Source of the DNA: Olavius sp. associated proteobacterium Delta 1
GTDB taxonomy: Bacteria > Desulfobacterota > Desulfobacteria > Desulfobacterales > JAFDCJ01
Direction of reading: 5' to 3'
Assembly: GCA_902749685.1 (NCBI GenBank)
Contig: CACVKW010001145.1
Span: 1-43,101, forward strand
DNA: 43,101 nucleotides
In this document: positions 15,779 to 25,154 of the stretch, piece by piece
Layout of the letters: each line of letters begins with the position of its first letter
How positions within the stretch are numbered: the stretch's first letter is position 1
Notes under the pieces: generated by a model
The model's input: only the letters and a program-made list of their open reading frames with translations
What the model was told of the DNA's origin: nothing
Database searches by the model: none
Translations under genes and position numbers: made by a program

Positions 15779-18631
15779 CTAATTTGCGTCTGCTCTGCTC
15801 CGGTTAGGAATTCTATTTAAAACAAGATCAGGCCGACCTTTTAGCTTGGCCTGGATGGTACGGGCGATGAATATCGGACTGCCGTCTGCGGTGTTCGGAA
15901 TCCGGTCGTCGATCTTCAGCTTCACCGCACGGGAACTGGTGCCGGCCGCGCGGGCCTGATCCCGGACCATGCGGATCAGTTCCCGGCGCACAAAGGCGTC
16001 GGCCTCATCGAATTTGCCAAACTGCCTGGCACCGACCATTCCCCTGATCACGAAGCCGCCGCCTTGTCCCGGAACAATAACCGCCTGGCGTTTAACCACA
16101 ACGTCACTGGTGACGGCTCCGATGGCATTGGCCACGTCGGCGTTTTGCGGCAGCACGGCATCGGCACCCAGGGTTTGGGCGGCTTGCGGCAGGAAGAAAT
16201 GGATCGGGGCGCCGATGCCGACCACCGGCCGTTTCAGATCGATCCGGACGGCATATTGGTCATTTCCATTTGAAAACAGGTTTTTAACCAGGGTTTTGCA
16301 TATCGGACAGGTGTCCAGGGCATCCGGGTCTGTTTCTTCGTCCAGTTGACGCTTCAGCAACTCCAATGCAAGACGCTCGATTCCCATACCCAGCAGGTGT
16401 TCGGCCATTTCCGGAATATCCATTTTTACCAAATGCGAAAACAACCGGCAAAAGTTAGCGGCGGCATGCCGGTCCCATTGAACGAAGCGACCGGTCACGT
16501 GCAATAGATCGGTGAGTGTCAGCCCGCAGCGCTGGATGACAAAATTATCTTCCAGACGGTTAATTTTTAGGCCCCATTCTATCAATACGCCGGTGCGCTC
16601 GCATAACTCTTGAATTGAAAACGGACGGTCATTAAGAAGGGTAACAATCTTTTCTTCCGACGGTGTCAAGCTCAGCCTGTCCAGGGATCCGGTCAATGCC
16701 AGGATCTGCATCCCCCGGGTGGAAGCCTTAAAGCGATCCTTGCGCCGGTTGAGATATTCGATGGCTTTGTCCGTCCCGGCACATTCCGCACCCAGCCATG
16801 CAATCGGCGCCACCCTTTGAGGGCCGATGAGAAACTGTCCTTTTTCGCGCTGGATCAGACTGTCGCCGCCCAGACCGGCGGTACGGATTTCAAGTGCTTT
16901 GACGTGGGTTTTGTGCCCGCCCACATTGGACCCGGTTTGACAGACGCTCACGGCACCGTCCCTCAATGCGGCGGTATCGGTGGTGGTACCGCCCATATCC
17001 ACGACCAGTGCATTCTTCAATCCGGTCAGATGCCGTGCGCCGGCCACACTGGCCGCCGGCCCCGATAAAATAGTCTCTACCGGCCGTTCTCTGGCCATGG
17101 CAGCGTCCATCAAGGTTCCATCACCTTTGACGACCACGACCGGGGCTGTAATTCCCAGATTAGCAAGGACCCGCTCCAGATCCTTAAGCAACTTTGTCAG
17201 CTTGGGGATGATACGGGCATTCAGCATTGCCGTGTGGGCCCGGGTTCGGAAATTCAGTGTGTCCGAGAGCTCGTGACCGCAGGTGACGAATAGGCCGGTT
17301 TCTTGGCGGATGATGCGTTTGACCGCCAGCTCATGGGCCGGGTTGATGGCCCCGGCATAACCGGACACGGCGAACGCCTTGACGTCATCGTCTTTTACCA
17401 TCCGGCGGACAATGTTTTTTACCTGCGCTTCGTCCAGCGGTGTAATCTCCGTTCCGGATATCTCCAATTGTCCGGTTATTGCGGCTTTGGGTTCATAGGG
17501 GATATCATCTGCATCGAAGCGGCCATAGGGCGGCATGATGATCATGCCGACTTTCTGGCCTTCACCTTCCACGATGGCATTGGTCGCCAGGGTGGTGGAC
17601 AGGGACACCATCTCCACCTGCGGTAGCTTTTGCAGATCCAGTCCGGTCAGGGCTTGGTGGATGCCCACGGTAAAGTCCCATTTTGTGGTTAACGCTTTAT
17701 TCTTGCAGATGGTCCTGCCCTGTTCAAAATCGTAGAGCACCGTATCGGTGTAGGTTCCGCCGGCGTCGATTCCCAAGCCGATTTTCAAATAAACGGCCGC
17801 ATCCACTTGCAACCCCTCGTCATCCAGAACTGTGATTTCAGGTCCCGGCTGGCGGGTCTGCTTTTTATCCCAGAGGGGTTTGGCCGAAAGCCTGGATTCG
17901 AGCGAATCAAACTGGATAACGTGGTTCGGCGGAACCACCAGAATTTCATCGTTTGTCTCGCGTGCACTCAGAAGCTTTTCAATCAGGGCATGGTCGCCGG
18001 GTATTTTTTCGTACTGCCAGCCGTATTCCCGGGCCATTTCCCGGGCAAAGTTTTCATATTCGGGCGATCGTTTAACGCCGGTTTCAATGAAAGCGGCCCG
18101 ATGATAGTTCTGTTTCCAGGTACTTAAAAACCGGTAGGTTTCTTGGGCGGCATTCTCGCCGTATTTATCGACCAGTTCATCATAGCTCAGTTTTTGATCG
18201 CCTAAAAAGACCGTTTTTTTCTGCTGGGAAAACGGTTCGGTTTTTTCTTCATACCAGCCGGCCGATATGTAATATGTGCCCGGGTATTTTTTGAATTGGC
18301 GCTGGTATTCCCTGTCTCCGCCCAGAAAGAGCGCCATGCAGTCATGAACCTTGGGAATTGCAAGGGGGATATCCCGGGCCTGGATTCCGACGGTACCCCG
18401 GCCGCAGACGCCGTATCCAACCATAATGCGCTCACAGCGGCCGGAGGCGGAAATCTCATCGATGGCTGCCTGGAGTTTTTCGCGCAGCAGATGGGGGCGG
18501 TCGTGCAGGCCGCCCTCCAGGTATCTGGTCCCGATATCGCTACCCAGTTTTTCAGCAACGGCTTTGATATCGATCCCCAGGACAGCACAGGCGATTAGGT
18601 ATGGCTTACGATTTTGGGATGATTGGTTCAT
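15779..18631 (-). CDS. DUF1638-hydantoinase/oxoprolinase fusion protein
   Basis: The start is set at the ATG at 18631, after gaggag, giving 950 residues. Residues about 10-245 match DUF1638 (YLIACAVLGIDI, RIMVGYGVCGRGTVG, HDCMALFLGG, GTYYISAGWYE). From about 285 a hydantoinase/oxoprolinase ASKHA domain begins: GLGIDAGGTYTDTVLYD, STTLATNAIVEGEG, ILSGPAASVAGA and VVDMGGTTTD. The C-terminal 300 residues hold a helical insert and CPIC. DUF1638 is frequent beside corrinoid methyltransferases, so a role in C1/amine metabolism or in reactivating a corrinoid or ATP-dependent partner is inferred. ATP binding is likely. The substrate is unknown. It is transcribed towards the MttB-family gene, tail to tail. 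Confidence 0.85.
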   Translation of the reverse strand: MNQSSQNRKPYLIACAVLGIDIKAVAEKLGSDIGTRYLEGGLHDRPHLLREKLQAAIDEISASGRCERIMVGYGVCGRGTVGIQARDIPLAIPKVHDCMALFLGGDREYQRQFKKYPGTYYISAGWYEEKTEPFSQQKKTVFLGDQKLSYDELVDKYGENAAQETYRFLSTWKQNYHRAAFIETGVKRSPEYENFAREMAREYGWQYEKIPGDHALIEKLLSARETNDEILVVPPNHVIQFDSLESRLSAKPLWDKKQTRQPGPEITVLDDEGLQVDAAVYLKIGLGIDAGGTYTDTVLYDFEQGRTICKNKALTTKWDFTVGIHQALTGLDLQKLPQVEMVSLSTTLATNAIVEGEGQKVGMIIMPPYGRFDADDIPYEPKAAITGQLEISGTEITPLDEAQVKNIVRRMVKDDDVKAFAVSGYAGAINPAHELAVKRIIRQETGLFVTCGHELSDTLNFRTRAHTAMLNARIIPKLTKLLKDLERVLANLGITAPVVVVKGDGTLMDAAMARERPVETILSGPAASVAGARHLTGLKNALVVDMGGTTTDTAALRDGAVSVCQTGSNVGGHKTHVKALEIRTAGLGGDSLIQREKGQFLIGPQRVAPIAWLGAECAGTDKAIEYLNRRKDRFKASTRGMQILALTGSLDRLSLTPSEEKIVTLLNDRPFSIQELCERTGVLIEWGLKINRLEDNFVIQRCGLTLTDLLHVTGRFVQWDRHAAANFCRLFSHLVKMDIPEMAEHLLGMGIERLALELLKRQLDEETDPDALDTCPICKTLVKNLFSNGNDQYAVRIDLKRPVVGIGAPIHFFLPQAAQTLGADAVLPQNADVANAIGAVTSDVVVKRQAVIVPGQGGGFVIRGMVGARQFGKFDEADAFVRRELIRMVRDQARAAGTSSRAVKLKIDDRIPNTADGSPIFIARTIQAKLKGRPDLVLNRIPNRSRADAN

Positions 18632-18919
18632 TGACTCCTCACAGGCTTGATGGTGCAAAAATGTCAGTTCTTAATAGATCGATCGACACACTGTCTTTGG
18701 AGTGCCGATTTATCCAATCTGTTTTACCGGTTTTGCACGAACCCCGCAGAAATGCTGATCGCTTTGCCGGTAACTTGATTTCCAGCAGGCGTCTTTTGAT
18801 AAGTTTCATAATAATAAAATTGAGCTAGATATTTTAACCTGTCAAGGAAAATTATCCATAGTGGGTTTTAGTGGCAAACTCTAAAACGTCGTCCTAATTC
18901 TGAACAGAAAAAGGCTCTG
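18632..18919. other. leader region upstream of the DUF1638 fusion, nothing further recognised
   Basis: About 290 bp with no convincing gene; AT-rich in the middle. It must contain the promoter for the minus-strand fusion gene, but I cannot single out -35/-10 boxes with confidence. Confidence 0.4.
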
Positions 18920-19051
18920 ATGAAAGCAACTCCCGCCATACCGGTATCGACAGATTCGTTACATTGCCAGGGATTTTGCGGATATTGCACAAGATACAAC
19001 GTGCCTTTCGGTCAAGCTGAATATAATACCTTAAATTTGCACGTATTCTAA
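18920..19051 (+). CDS. possible 43-residue protein with CxxxCxxC
   Basis: An ATG at 18920, six bases after aaaaagg, opens 43 codons to a TAA at 19049. The product contains LHCQGFCGYCTRYNV, that is C-x3-C-x2-C, the cluster pattern of radical SAM enzymes and some other Fe-S proteins. The following 20 residues show no continuation of a radical SAM barrel. It could be the start of a lost gene, a small Fe-S peptide or chance. It lies in the 490-bp gap between the mycofactocin glycosyltransferase and the DUF1638 gene. Confidence 0.3.
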   Translation: MKATPAIPVSTDSLHCQGFCGYCTRYNVPFGQAEYNTLNLHVF

Positions 19052-19100
19052 CCAACAATGCAAAAGTGTGGATATCTTTAGGTTCTGCGACGCGAAGTTT

Positions 19101-19139
19101 GCTGGAAAAATTCAGGTATTAAACCGATATTTTTCCAGC
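19101..19139 (-). terminator. inverted repeat over the end of mftF
   Basis: gctggaaaaat (19101-19111) and atttttccagc (19129-19139) are perfect 11-bp inverted copies with a 17-nt loop that contains the mftF stop codon. It marks the end of the long leftward mycofactocin unit. There is no strong U-run beyond the stem, so it may stabilise the 3' end rather than terminate by itself. Confidence 0.5.
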
Positions 19140-20576
19140 GACGATCGGGTTTACCGGCCGAAAGCATCTGGTTTTAAAACAACCCCACCAAACCCCGAGC
19201 TGGTAAGACAACTGTTCTAAAGTGAAATAAAAAAGGAACGAAATCGGGTTCAACTGTGGCTTTGTGGTGACGTAGTCCACCGTTCCCGCAGTTAGATGCA
19301 GGATCAGGATAACTGTCGCCGCCGCCGGAGCGATGGGCAGAATGATCAGAGATAAAAAAAGATAGTACCGTGATACAAAGGAACATATGTGATACGAAAA
19401 AGCCGCATAGCTCCGCAGCACGGATAAAAGCAGCCATGATGTCTTAATCGGGAGGCCTTTTTTTCTTATGTGAAGCCGTTTTTTGACCCCATCGGCAATA
19501 ATGGCTGCGCCGCTGATGCCAAGCAATGGGAGATAATTCAGGACAAGTGACAGCATTAAACCCGCCCAGAAAACCAAGGCGAGGGGAGGGCAAACCATCT
19601 GTTTTTTTTTCTTCGGATGCAAGCGGTTGAGCAACGGCTCTGAGGTACCGTACTCGAAACGTCGGAGGCAGAAAGAGGTCAGTTTGTTGCGGTGCTTATG
19701 GAAAACCCGGCCTTGAGTTCGGTATTCGAAGTGATAGCCCCGTTCTCTCATGCGCCAGCAAAAATCCACATCCTCCCCCACAAACAGCTCCTCCCTGAAG
19801 CCATTTACTTTTAGAAAAGTATCGCGCCTGATCAAAAGATTGCAGGCCGGCAAATAAAAGAAAGGGTCATTTTCCGTAGATCGTCTAAACCGGGAGCTCA
19901 CGTTCAGTGACGACCTTACTTTTTCGTAGCGATCCAGTCCGTTTTCATTAAAATAGCTTTCGACAACGCCGCCGACTGCGCACAGGGTTTGGTCTTTAAA
20001 CGCCGCTACCAGTTCCCGCAACCACACGGAATCAGCCAGACAGTCGGAGTCGAGAAATGCCAATAGCTCTCCCCGGGCGCGCCGGGCAGCGATGTTCCGG
20101 CAATAGGCTGCCTGTTTGTGTTGCCTTAGCGGAATCAGTCGGACTTCGAAACGGGAGGCTATATCCAGTGTATGATCGGTTGAAGCGTCGTCCACAACGA
20201 TGATTTCGAGCTCATCGTCCGGATAAGTCAGCTCTTTCAGGGACTGCAGGCAAGCTGCGATATCATCAGGTCGGTTTCTGACGGGTATGATCACCGAAAC
20301 AAACGGATAATCGGACAAAGGCGACACGCCCTCCCGTTGCAGAAAGCCTTTGCGTACCAGATTGTTTAGAAAAAACTCGAGCTCGTCCGGATTTTTGATT
20401 TCTGATATTGATCGGATCGTTTCGAACGAAACCATCTCATGATGAGAAAACCGCTTGAAGAGGCGTCGCCAACGAAGATGAATGCAGATTGCTTTCAGCG
20501 GGTAGGAAAGTGTCAGGATGACTTGCTCATCCGTTTCGTGTACTGAAACTGTATTGCGCAAACGATATGTCAGCAT
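19119..20576 (-). CDS. mftF: mycofactocin biosynthesis glycosyltransferase MftF
   Basis: The ATG at 20576 is preferred to the TTG at 20591. Residues about 1-85 are a PqqD-like peptide-binding region with the YPLKAICI segment typical of MftF. A GT2 domain follows: VSVIIPVRNRPDDI, VDDASTDHTL, AFLDSDCLADSVWL (DxD-type metal site) and GEDVDFCWRMRERGY with the catalytic ED. Several hydrophobic helices form the C-terminal 180 residues, so it is membrane-associated. In mycobacteria MftF adds beta-1,4-glucose units to premycofactocin. It is the last gene of the unit, 48 bp after the SDR gene. Confidence 0.88.
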   Translation of the reverse strand: MLTYRLRNTVSVHETDEQVILTLSYPLKAICIHLRWRRLFKRFSHHEMVSFETIRSISEIKNPDELEFFLNNLVRKGFLQREGVSPLSDYPFVSVIIPVRNRPDDIAACLQSLKELTYPDDELEIIVVDDASTDHTLDIASRFEVRLIPLRQHKQAAYCRNIAARRARGELLAFLDSDCLADSVWLRELVAAFKDQTLCAVGGVVESYFNENGLDRYEKVRSSLNVSSRFRRSTENDPFFYLPACNLLIRRDTFLKVNGFREELFVGEDVDFCWRMRERGYHFEYRTQGRVFHKHRNKLTSFCLRRFEYGTSEPLLNRLHPKKKKQMVCPPLALVFWAGLMLSLVLNYLPLLGISGAAIIADGVKKRLHIRKKGLPIKTSWLLLSVLRSYAAFSYHICSFVSRYYLFLSLIILPIAPAAATVILILHLTAGTVDYVTTKPQLNPISFLFYFTLEQLSYQLGVWWGCFKTRCFRPVNPIVAGKISV

Positions 20577-20624
20577 GTTCAGCGCTCTCAATGGGGTGAC
20601 TTCTGTGTCTTGGGTTATGTCTTT

Positions 20625-21443
20625 TTATCCCCTGGCCGACCAGCCGGCATCGATGCTGATGACGGTTCCTGTGAGAAAGCGGCTTTGGTCGGATACCAGC
20701 CAGCGTACCGCATTGGCAATATCCAGAGGGGTAATATGGCGCCCTCTAAATAAGTGACCCTGCGAAAAGTGCTCATAGGGGTCGCCGTCAAGATCGACCT
20801 GAAATGCCAGACCGTCCAGCATGGGAGATTCGACAGTTCCGGGGCAGACCGCATTGACATTGATATTGTGATCCGCCACCTCCATGGCCAAAGCCTTGGT
20901 GAGGCCGATGACGCCGTGTTTGGCAGCTGCGTAGTGAACCGAGAGCCCCAATCCTCTGAGTCCCGCGACAGAAGAAATGTTGACAATCTTGCCGTATCGC
21001 TGCTTGACCATTTGCGGGACGACATGTTTGCAGCAGAAAAATGTTCCCTTCAGGCACACGTCCAGCACTTCATTCCAGGCTGATGCGCTAAGCTCATTGA
21101 TGGGAAAAAGCGAAATTACGCCGGCATTGTTGACCAGAATATCCAGGTGTCCGAATGCTTTGATCACCCCCGCCACCGCACTGCGTACCTGGTTTTCATC
21201 ACGCACATCACAGGTCTCACCGATGGCTTTGACGCCCAGCGCCGTCAATTCTGCGATACTCTTATCCAGATCATCGGTGGTTGAAAGCGAATAGGGAATG
21301 GTCTCGAGATCGCGGCAGATATCCACAATGGCCACCGCTGCGCCTTTTGAAGCCAGATCCTTGGCAATCGCCAGGCCGATATTGCGGGCGCCGCCCGTAA
21401 TCAGAGCTGTTTTGTCTTTGAACTCCTGATTGCCTGCAGTCAT
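20625..21443 (-). CDS. mycofactocin-coupled SDR family oxidoreductase
   Basis: The 272 residues carry TGGARNIG, NNAGV, ISSVAG and YAAAKHGVIGL (catalytic Tyr/Lys). After the second strand, VDICRDLETIPYSLSTTDDL is an insertion of the type that seals the bound nicotinamide in mycofactocin-dependent carveol-type dehydrogenases. This makes NAD non-exchangeable, so an external carrier, mycofactocin, must take the hydride. The enzyme probably oxidises a secondary or primary alcohol. Its location between mftF and etfB supports the link. The specific alcohol cannot be read from the sequence. Confidence 0.88.
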   Translation of the reverse strand: MTAGNQEFKDKTALITGGARNIGLAIAKDLASKGAAVAIVDICRDLETIPYSLSTTDDLDKSIAELTALGVKAIGETCDVRDENQVRSAVAGVIKAFGHLDILVNNAGVISLFPINELSASAWNEVLDVCLKGTFFCCKHVVPQMVKQRYGKIVNISSVAGLRGLGLSVHYAAAKHGVIGLTKALAMEVADHNINVNAVCPGTVESPMLDGLAFQVDLDGDPYEHFSQGHLFRGRHITPLDIANAVRWLVSDQSRFLTGTVISIDAGWSARG

Positions 21444-21506
21444 GACGCTTTGCTTCCTCCTGATATTTAATATGATCTCAACTGCTCATTGATTTTCATG
21501 CCGGAT

Positions 21507-22352
21507 TCAGGTGATAAAACCGTGCGCCGTCAGAAAGGACATGATCCCTTCTACCTGGGATTCGACCGTGCCCGTCAACAGGGTACCTTTTTTTTCAACC
21601 CGGCTGCCCCTGAGCAGCTGGTTGATCCGCTCATAGCTATCGAGTCCGCTATTCGGAGCCGGTACCCTTTTGGGACGAGGCCGTGGTGGATATACCCGCT
21701 TGACTGTGATTTTAGAATGGTTTGGCTCACTATAGCAAAGCTTTTTTATGCGCGCCGCAAGGGCGCATTTTTTATCCGCAAACGACGGCATCCGGACAAC
21801 CACCGTGCCCAGTTCGACACTGAGGACGGCCGGTAGGCGACAGGCGATCACCTCGCGGGATCCCCGGCTCGCTTTGCGCTGGATTCGCAATTGGCGATCG
21901 TCTTTTGCGATTGAAAGATCGGTGATAGCCGAGACAAAAGGCATCTGCAAATGGTGCGCCATGAATGCAGCAATCTGGCCATTGCCGGTATCCAGCGACG
22001 TTTTGCCGCACAGCACAAGATCCGCTGCCAAATCTTTGACGGCCCGTGTGAGGAGACTGGACTTTGACCAGGCATCCATTGGTGCATCGGCTTCTACTTG
22101 GTAAATTCTATCCGCGCCCATGGCCAGGCAGCGCCTCAAATCGGTTTCCGCCGCCAGTGCACCCAGGGTCAGAATAATTACCTCACCCTGACCCAGTCGA
22201 TCTCTGGCACGCAAGGCCAATTCCAGCGCGGCCTCATCATATGGATTGACGCGATTGATGTGATCCTCCGGTTCCAGATAGTTCAGAGCGGGATCTCTGC
22301 CGGTCCGAGCATAGGTGTAGCGGAATTGTTTAACGCAGACGATGATTCTCAT
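21507..22352 (-). CDS. etfB: electron transfer flavoprotein beta subunit
   Basis: The 281-residue protein starts MRIIVCVKQ and has NPYDEAALELALRARD, GADRIYQVEAD, DLVLCGKTSLDTGNGQIA and LPAVLSVELGTVVVRMPS, all EtfB signatures. With EtfA it forms the FAD/AMP (or bifurcating-type) heterodimer that accepts electrons from flavoprotein dehydrogenases. It is separated from etfA by the cytochrome and the membrane Fe-S gene, an unusual split. The start codon lies 5 bp from a heptamer tract and no clear ribosome site is seen. Confidence 0.93.
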   Translation of the reverse strand: MRIIVCVKQFRYTYARTGRDPALNYLEPEDHINRVNPYDEAALELALRARDRLGQGEVIILTLGALAAETDLRRCLAMGADRIYQVEADAPMDAWSKSSLLTRAVKDLAADLVLCGKTSLDTGNGQIAAFMAHHLQMPFVSAITDLSIAKDDRQLRIQRKASRGSREVIACRLPAVLSVELGTVVVRMPSFADKKCALAARIKKLCYSEPNHSKITVKRVYPPRPRPKRVPAPNSGLDSYERINQLLRGSRVEKKGTLLTGTVESQVEGIMSFLTAHGFIT

Positions 22353-22356
22353 TTTT

Positions 22357-22426
22357 CGAATTGCGCATTTCGAGTTACGCGTTGCGCGATACGCGGTTCG
22401 GGTTACGAGCTGCCAGTTACCACACA
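22357..22426. repeat. ten consecutive 7-bp-phased degenerate repeats
   Basis: Heptamers from CGAATTG, CGCATTT, CGAGTTA, CGCGTTG, CGCGATA through CGGGTTA, CGAGCTG, CCAGTTA to CCACACA follow without a break. Most match C-G/C-N-R/N-T-T-A. This is the longest tract in the window and fills the 114-bp gap between the Fe-S oxidoreductase and etfB, abutting the etfB start. Confidence 0.8.
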
Positions 22427-22466
22427 GGATGGAACAGTGGGTAACAATTTAGCTCAAATACAACTA

Positions 22467-24365
22467 TTAAACCGCTAAAGAGGACGCCACAACTTCGACG
22501 ATATCCTTCACCTTGGGAGGCTTCTCAATCTCCAAAGCCGCGATGCCGTCCTCCAGCATCGTCACACAATAGGGACAGGCTGTGGCCACCCAATCGGCGC
22601 CGCATAGCGCTATCTCCTCGGCCCGCATCTGGTTGATATGGTGCCCCGCACTGTCATGCAGCCACATTTTGCCGCCACCGCCACCACAACAAAAGGCGCT
22701 CTCCCGATTGCGCTGCAATTCCTTAATCCTGAGCCCCGGAACCGCCTGACAGATCTGTCTCAAGGGTTCGTAAATCTGATTGGCCCGCCCCAGAAAGCAG
22801 GGGTCGTGCACCGTTAAGGTTTGTTCCAGCGGATATTGAAGCTGAATGCGTTTTCGCTGAATCAACCGCGCAATGAATTGGCTGGCATGTTCAACTTCAA
22901 AATCGGCGCCTAAACTCGGATATTCATTTTTAAGGGTACTATAGCAATGGGGGCACAGGGTTAGAATCCTTTGCACGCCATGGCGCTTGAGCTGCCGGAT
23001 ATTTCTTTGTGCCAGCTCAATAAAGACCGAATCGTCCCCCAACCGTCTGGCCGGATCGCCGCAGCAATATTCCGCATTACCTAAGATAGCAAATTTTACC
23101 GCTGCGGCTTGCAGAATCCTGACCATCTCTTGTGCGGCTTGCTGGTAGCGTGGATGAAAAGCGCCGGAGCAACCCACCCAGAATAAGACGTCGACCTTGG
23201 CGGAGTCCTCTGAAATCAGCGGAACAGCACGGTTAAGGGCCCAATCCGCCCGATGGGAAATTCCCCGGCCGTAGACATCCCGATAGAGTTCTAAATCCCG
23301 GATCATACTGCGTGCTTCCACCGGCAGCAAACCCTGTCCCATCACTTTGTGCCGGCGCAGATCGATGATTTTGTCCAGCGGCTCGATAAAGACCGGACAA
23401 TGGGTTACACAGGCCATGCAGGAGGTGCAGGACCAGATTTCATCAGCGGAAATAACTTCTTCCAGCAAGGGCATGCCTTCGGCTGGCAGTCGGCAGCCGT
23501 TGCGGTTTGCCTGCTCCATCTGGCTTAAGATATCCTGCATGACTTTGCGGGGTGACAGGGGTTTTTCGGCCTGGGATGCCGGACAATTCACTTCGCAACG
23601 ACCGCAAGAAACACAGGCTTCGGCCTCCAGCAGTTGTTTCAGGCTGAAATCTTTAATTGTCCCGGCACCGGTTGTTTCCAATTCCGGAGTCGGCAGTGCG
23701 ATCGCGCCCGGCAACCCCTGCCTGCGGTAATACACGTTCAGCGAGCCGGCGATTAAATGACGCATGAACGTAAACGGCAGTGCCGCCACGAAAACCAGAA
23801 GGGCGAAAAAATGCAAACGGATCAACACCTGCATTAACAGGGGCGAATCGGGCAGCGCCAGCGAAAGCAGCCATCCGGCCGGCGAGGACCAGGAAAACCC
23901 GGTCGAGATAATCGCCAGGCGCGTCCCCTCGGCCAGAAAGCCGGTAACCACGATCAAGAGCAGCACCGCCACCGGAAATATCGTTCTTTGGGGGGCCCGC
24001 GGTGCGGTGGCGCCGATTCGCCTCAGCAGGAAATACAGCAGGCCCGCCAGCATGGCCAAGCCTATCAGTTCGGTCAGCAAGGACAACAGGCGGGCGATGG
24101 GAAGCGGCATCGCAAAATCAAACTGGGCCAAAATGATTACCAGCAGCGGGACAAGAACCCCGAAGAAAACAAAAAGATGCGCCCAGCCGGCTTTACGATT
24201 TTGCATGATTTTGTCATGGCCGCAGAGATATTTGATCAGGCCGACCGGGTCCCGCGAAGGCCGTTGCGGCCGTCCCAGTTGCACAACTGCCCAGCGGTTT
24301 TTGAAACCGGCCGCCATGACGACGATCGCAATAGTTATGAGCAGCAGATCAAAGGCTGTCAGCAA
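22467..24365 (-). CDS. membrane Fe-S oxidoreductase, ETF:menaquinone oxidoreductase (EMO)-like
   Basis: A TTG start at 24365 follows aaggag. The 632 residues comprise about six membrane helices (1-215; NarI-like, with histidines such as HLFVFFGVL and HFFALLVFVAALPFTFMRHL for haem b), two 4Fe-4S sets (CVSCGRCEVNCP and CTSCMACVTHCP), and two CCG domains with CCGDPARR, CPHCYSTL, HDPCFLGR and FCCGGGGGKMW. This is the DUF224/FadF-like protein that passes electrons from ETF to menaquinone in anaerobes. It follows the cytochrome stop by only 2 nt. Confidence 0.9.
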   Translation of the reverse strand: MLTAFDLLLITIAIVVMAAGFKNRWAVVQLGRPQRPSRDPVGLIKYLCGHDKIMQNRKAGWAHLFVFFGVLVPLLVIILAQFDFAMPLPIARLLSLLTELIGLAMLAGLLYFLLRRIGATAPRAPQRTIFPVAVLLLIVVTGFLAEGTRLAIISTGFSWSSPAGWLLSLALPDSPLLMQVLIRLHFFALLVFVAALPFTFMRHLIAGSLNVYYRRQGLPGAIALPTPELETTGAGTIKDFSLKQLLEAEACVSCGRCEVNCPASQAEKPLSPRKVMQDILSQMEQANRNGCRLPAEGMPLLEEVISADEIWSCTSCMACVTHCPVFIEPLDKIIDLRRHKVMGQGLLPVEARSMIRDLELYRDVYGRGISHRADWALNRAVPLISEDSAKVDVLFWVGCSGAFHPRYQQAAQEMVRILQAAAVKFAILGNAEYCCGDPARRLGDDSVFIELAQRNIRQLKRHGVQRILTLCPHCYSTLKNEYPSLGADFEVEHASQFIARLIQRKRIQLQYPLEQTLTVHDPCFLGRANQIYEPLRQICQAVPGLRIKELQRNRESAFCCGGGGGKMWLHDSAGHHINQMRAEEIALCGADWVATACPYCVTMLEDGIAALEIEKPPKVKDIVEVVASSLAV

Positions 24366-24367
24366 TT

Positions 24368-25138
24368 CTATAAGCTCCTTGGTTGTGGTTTCCTGGATAA
24401 ACTACGAATAAAAAATGCGATCCCACCGAGCACTAAAACGCCCAGGATTACCTGGTAAACGGCAGCGGCCGCCATGACTCCCGGCTGGTGCCGGGCATCG
24501 GCCTTGCTGTGAATGTAGCCCAGCAGCTTATTTTGTCCATCCAGCGTTAGATGGCAGGCAAAACAGGTTTGATCGGTGATGGGTTCTTGCATACCGTGCG
24601 CCGCCTTGCCCTGGTGGCATCCCAGACAGTTGGCTCTGTTAAACACCTGGCTGAAATCCTGCTTGTTGTGAGAAGCAACTTGCAGCGACGGCAGCCATGA
24701 TAAATAATCCGTCTGACCGCATTCCCGGGGATGGCAGCTTTGGCAGGTCTCCTTCAGTCGTTGCGAATGAACGGGGGAAAGCGGATCGTCCTTGGACCGC
24801 ATGCCATGTCGGGTATGGCAGGAATAACATTGAGGACGCGTGCCGCTGTTCGATCCCCAGCCGTGACGATTTTCCTGTTCATGGCAGCTGCTGCATTCCA
24901 CCCCACGAGAGCCCGGGGCGGTCACGTGGTCCTGGTTTTCCACCGAAGTGTGACAATCCCGGCAGGCGGCCTCTTCTCCGTGAATGGAAGCATTAAATTC
25001 AACGATGGAGATTTGAAGCGCACTTTCGCTGCTGCCGATCTTGTGGCAATCGATGCAATCCTGGCTTGTATAGGCCGCAGCGGATTTTACCGTAAAAAGA
25101 AGCAGGATCGCCAGGTTGAACCGCACAATTTGTCTCAT
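24368..25138 (-). CDS. heptahaem c-type cytochrome with C-terminal membrane anchor
   Basis: The ATG at 25138 gives a clear signal peptide (FNLAILLLFTVKSAAA). Seven CxxCH sites are visible: CIDCH, CRDCH, CSSCH, CYSCH, CQSCH, CLGCH and CFACH. The end of the protein has one helix (VYQVILGVLVLGGIAFFI) and a basic tail, so the haem domain is periplasmic and membrane-bound. The gene ends 2 nt before the EMO-like gene start. It most likely exchanges electrons with the quinone pool or with the EMO-like protein and a periplasmic acceptor. Confidence 0.9.
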   Translation of the reverse strand: MRQIVRFNLAILLLFTVKSAAAYTSQDCIDCHKIGSSESALQISIVEFNASIHGEEAACRDCHTSVENQDHVTAPGSRGVECSSCHEQENRHGWGSNSGTRPQCYSCHTRHGMRSKDDPLSPVHSQRLKETCQSCHPRECGQTDYLSWLPSLQVASHNKQDFSQVFNRANCLGCHQGKAAHGMQEPITDQTCFACHLTLDGQNKLLGYIHSKADARHQPGVMAAAAVYQVILGVLVLGGIAFFIRSLSRKPQPRSL

Positions 25139-25154
25139 AATCGTCACGATAATA

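Noticed and set aside
22357..22426. possible CRISPR-like array
   Set aside because: The units are 7 bp, degenerate and without spacers. No cas genes are present.
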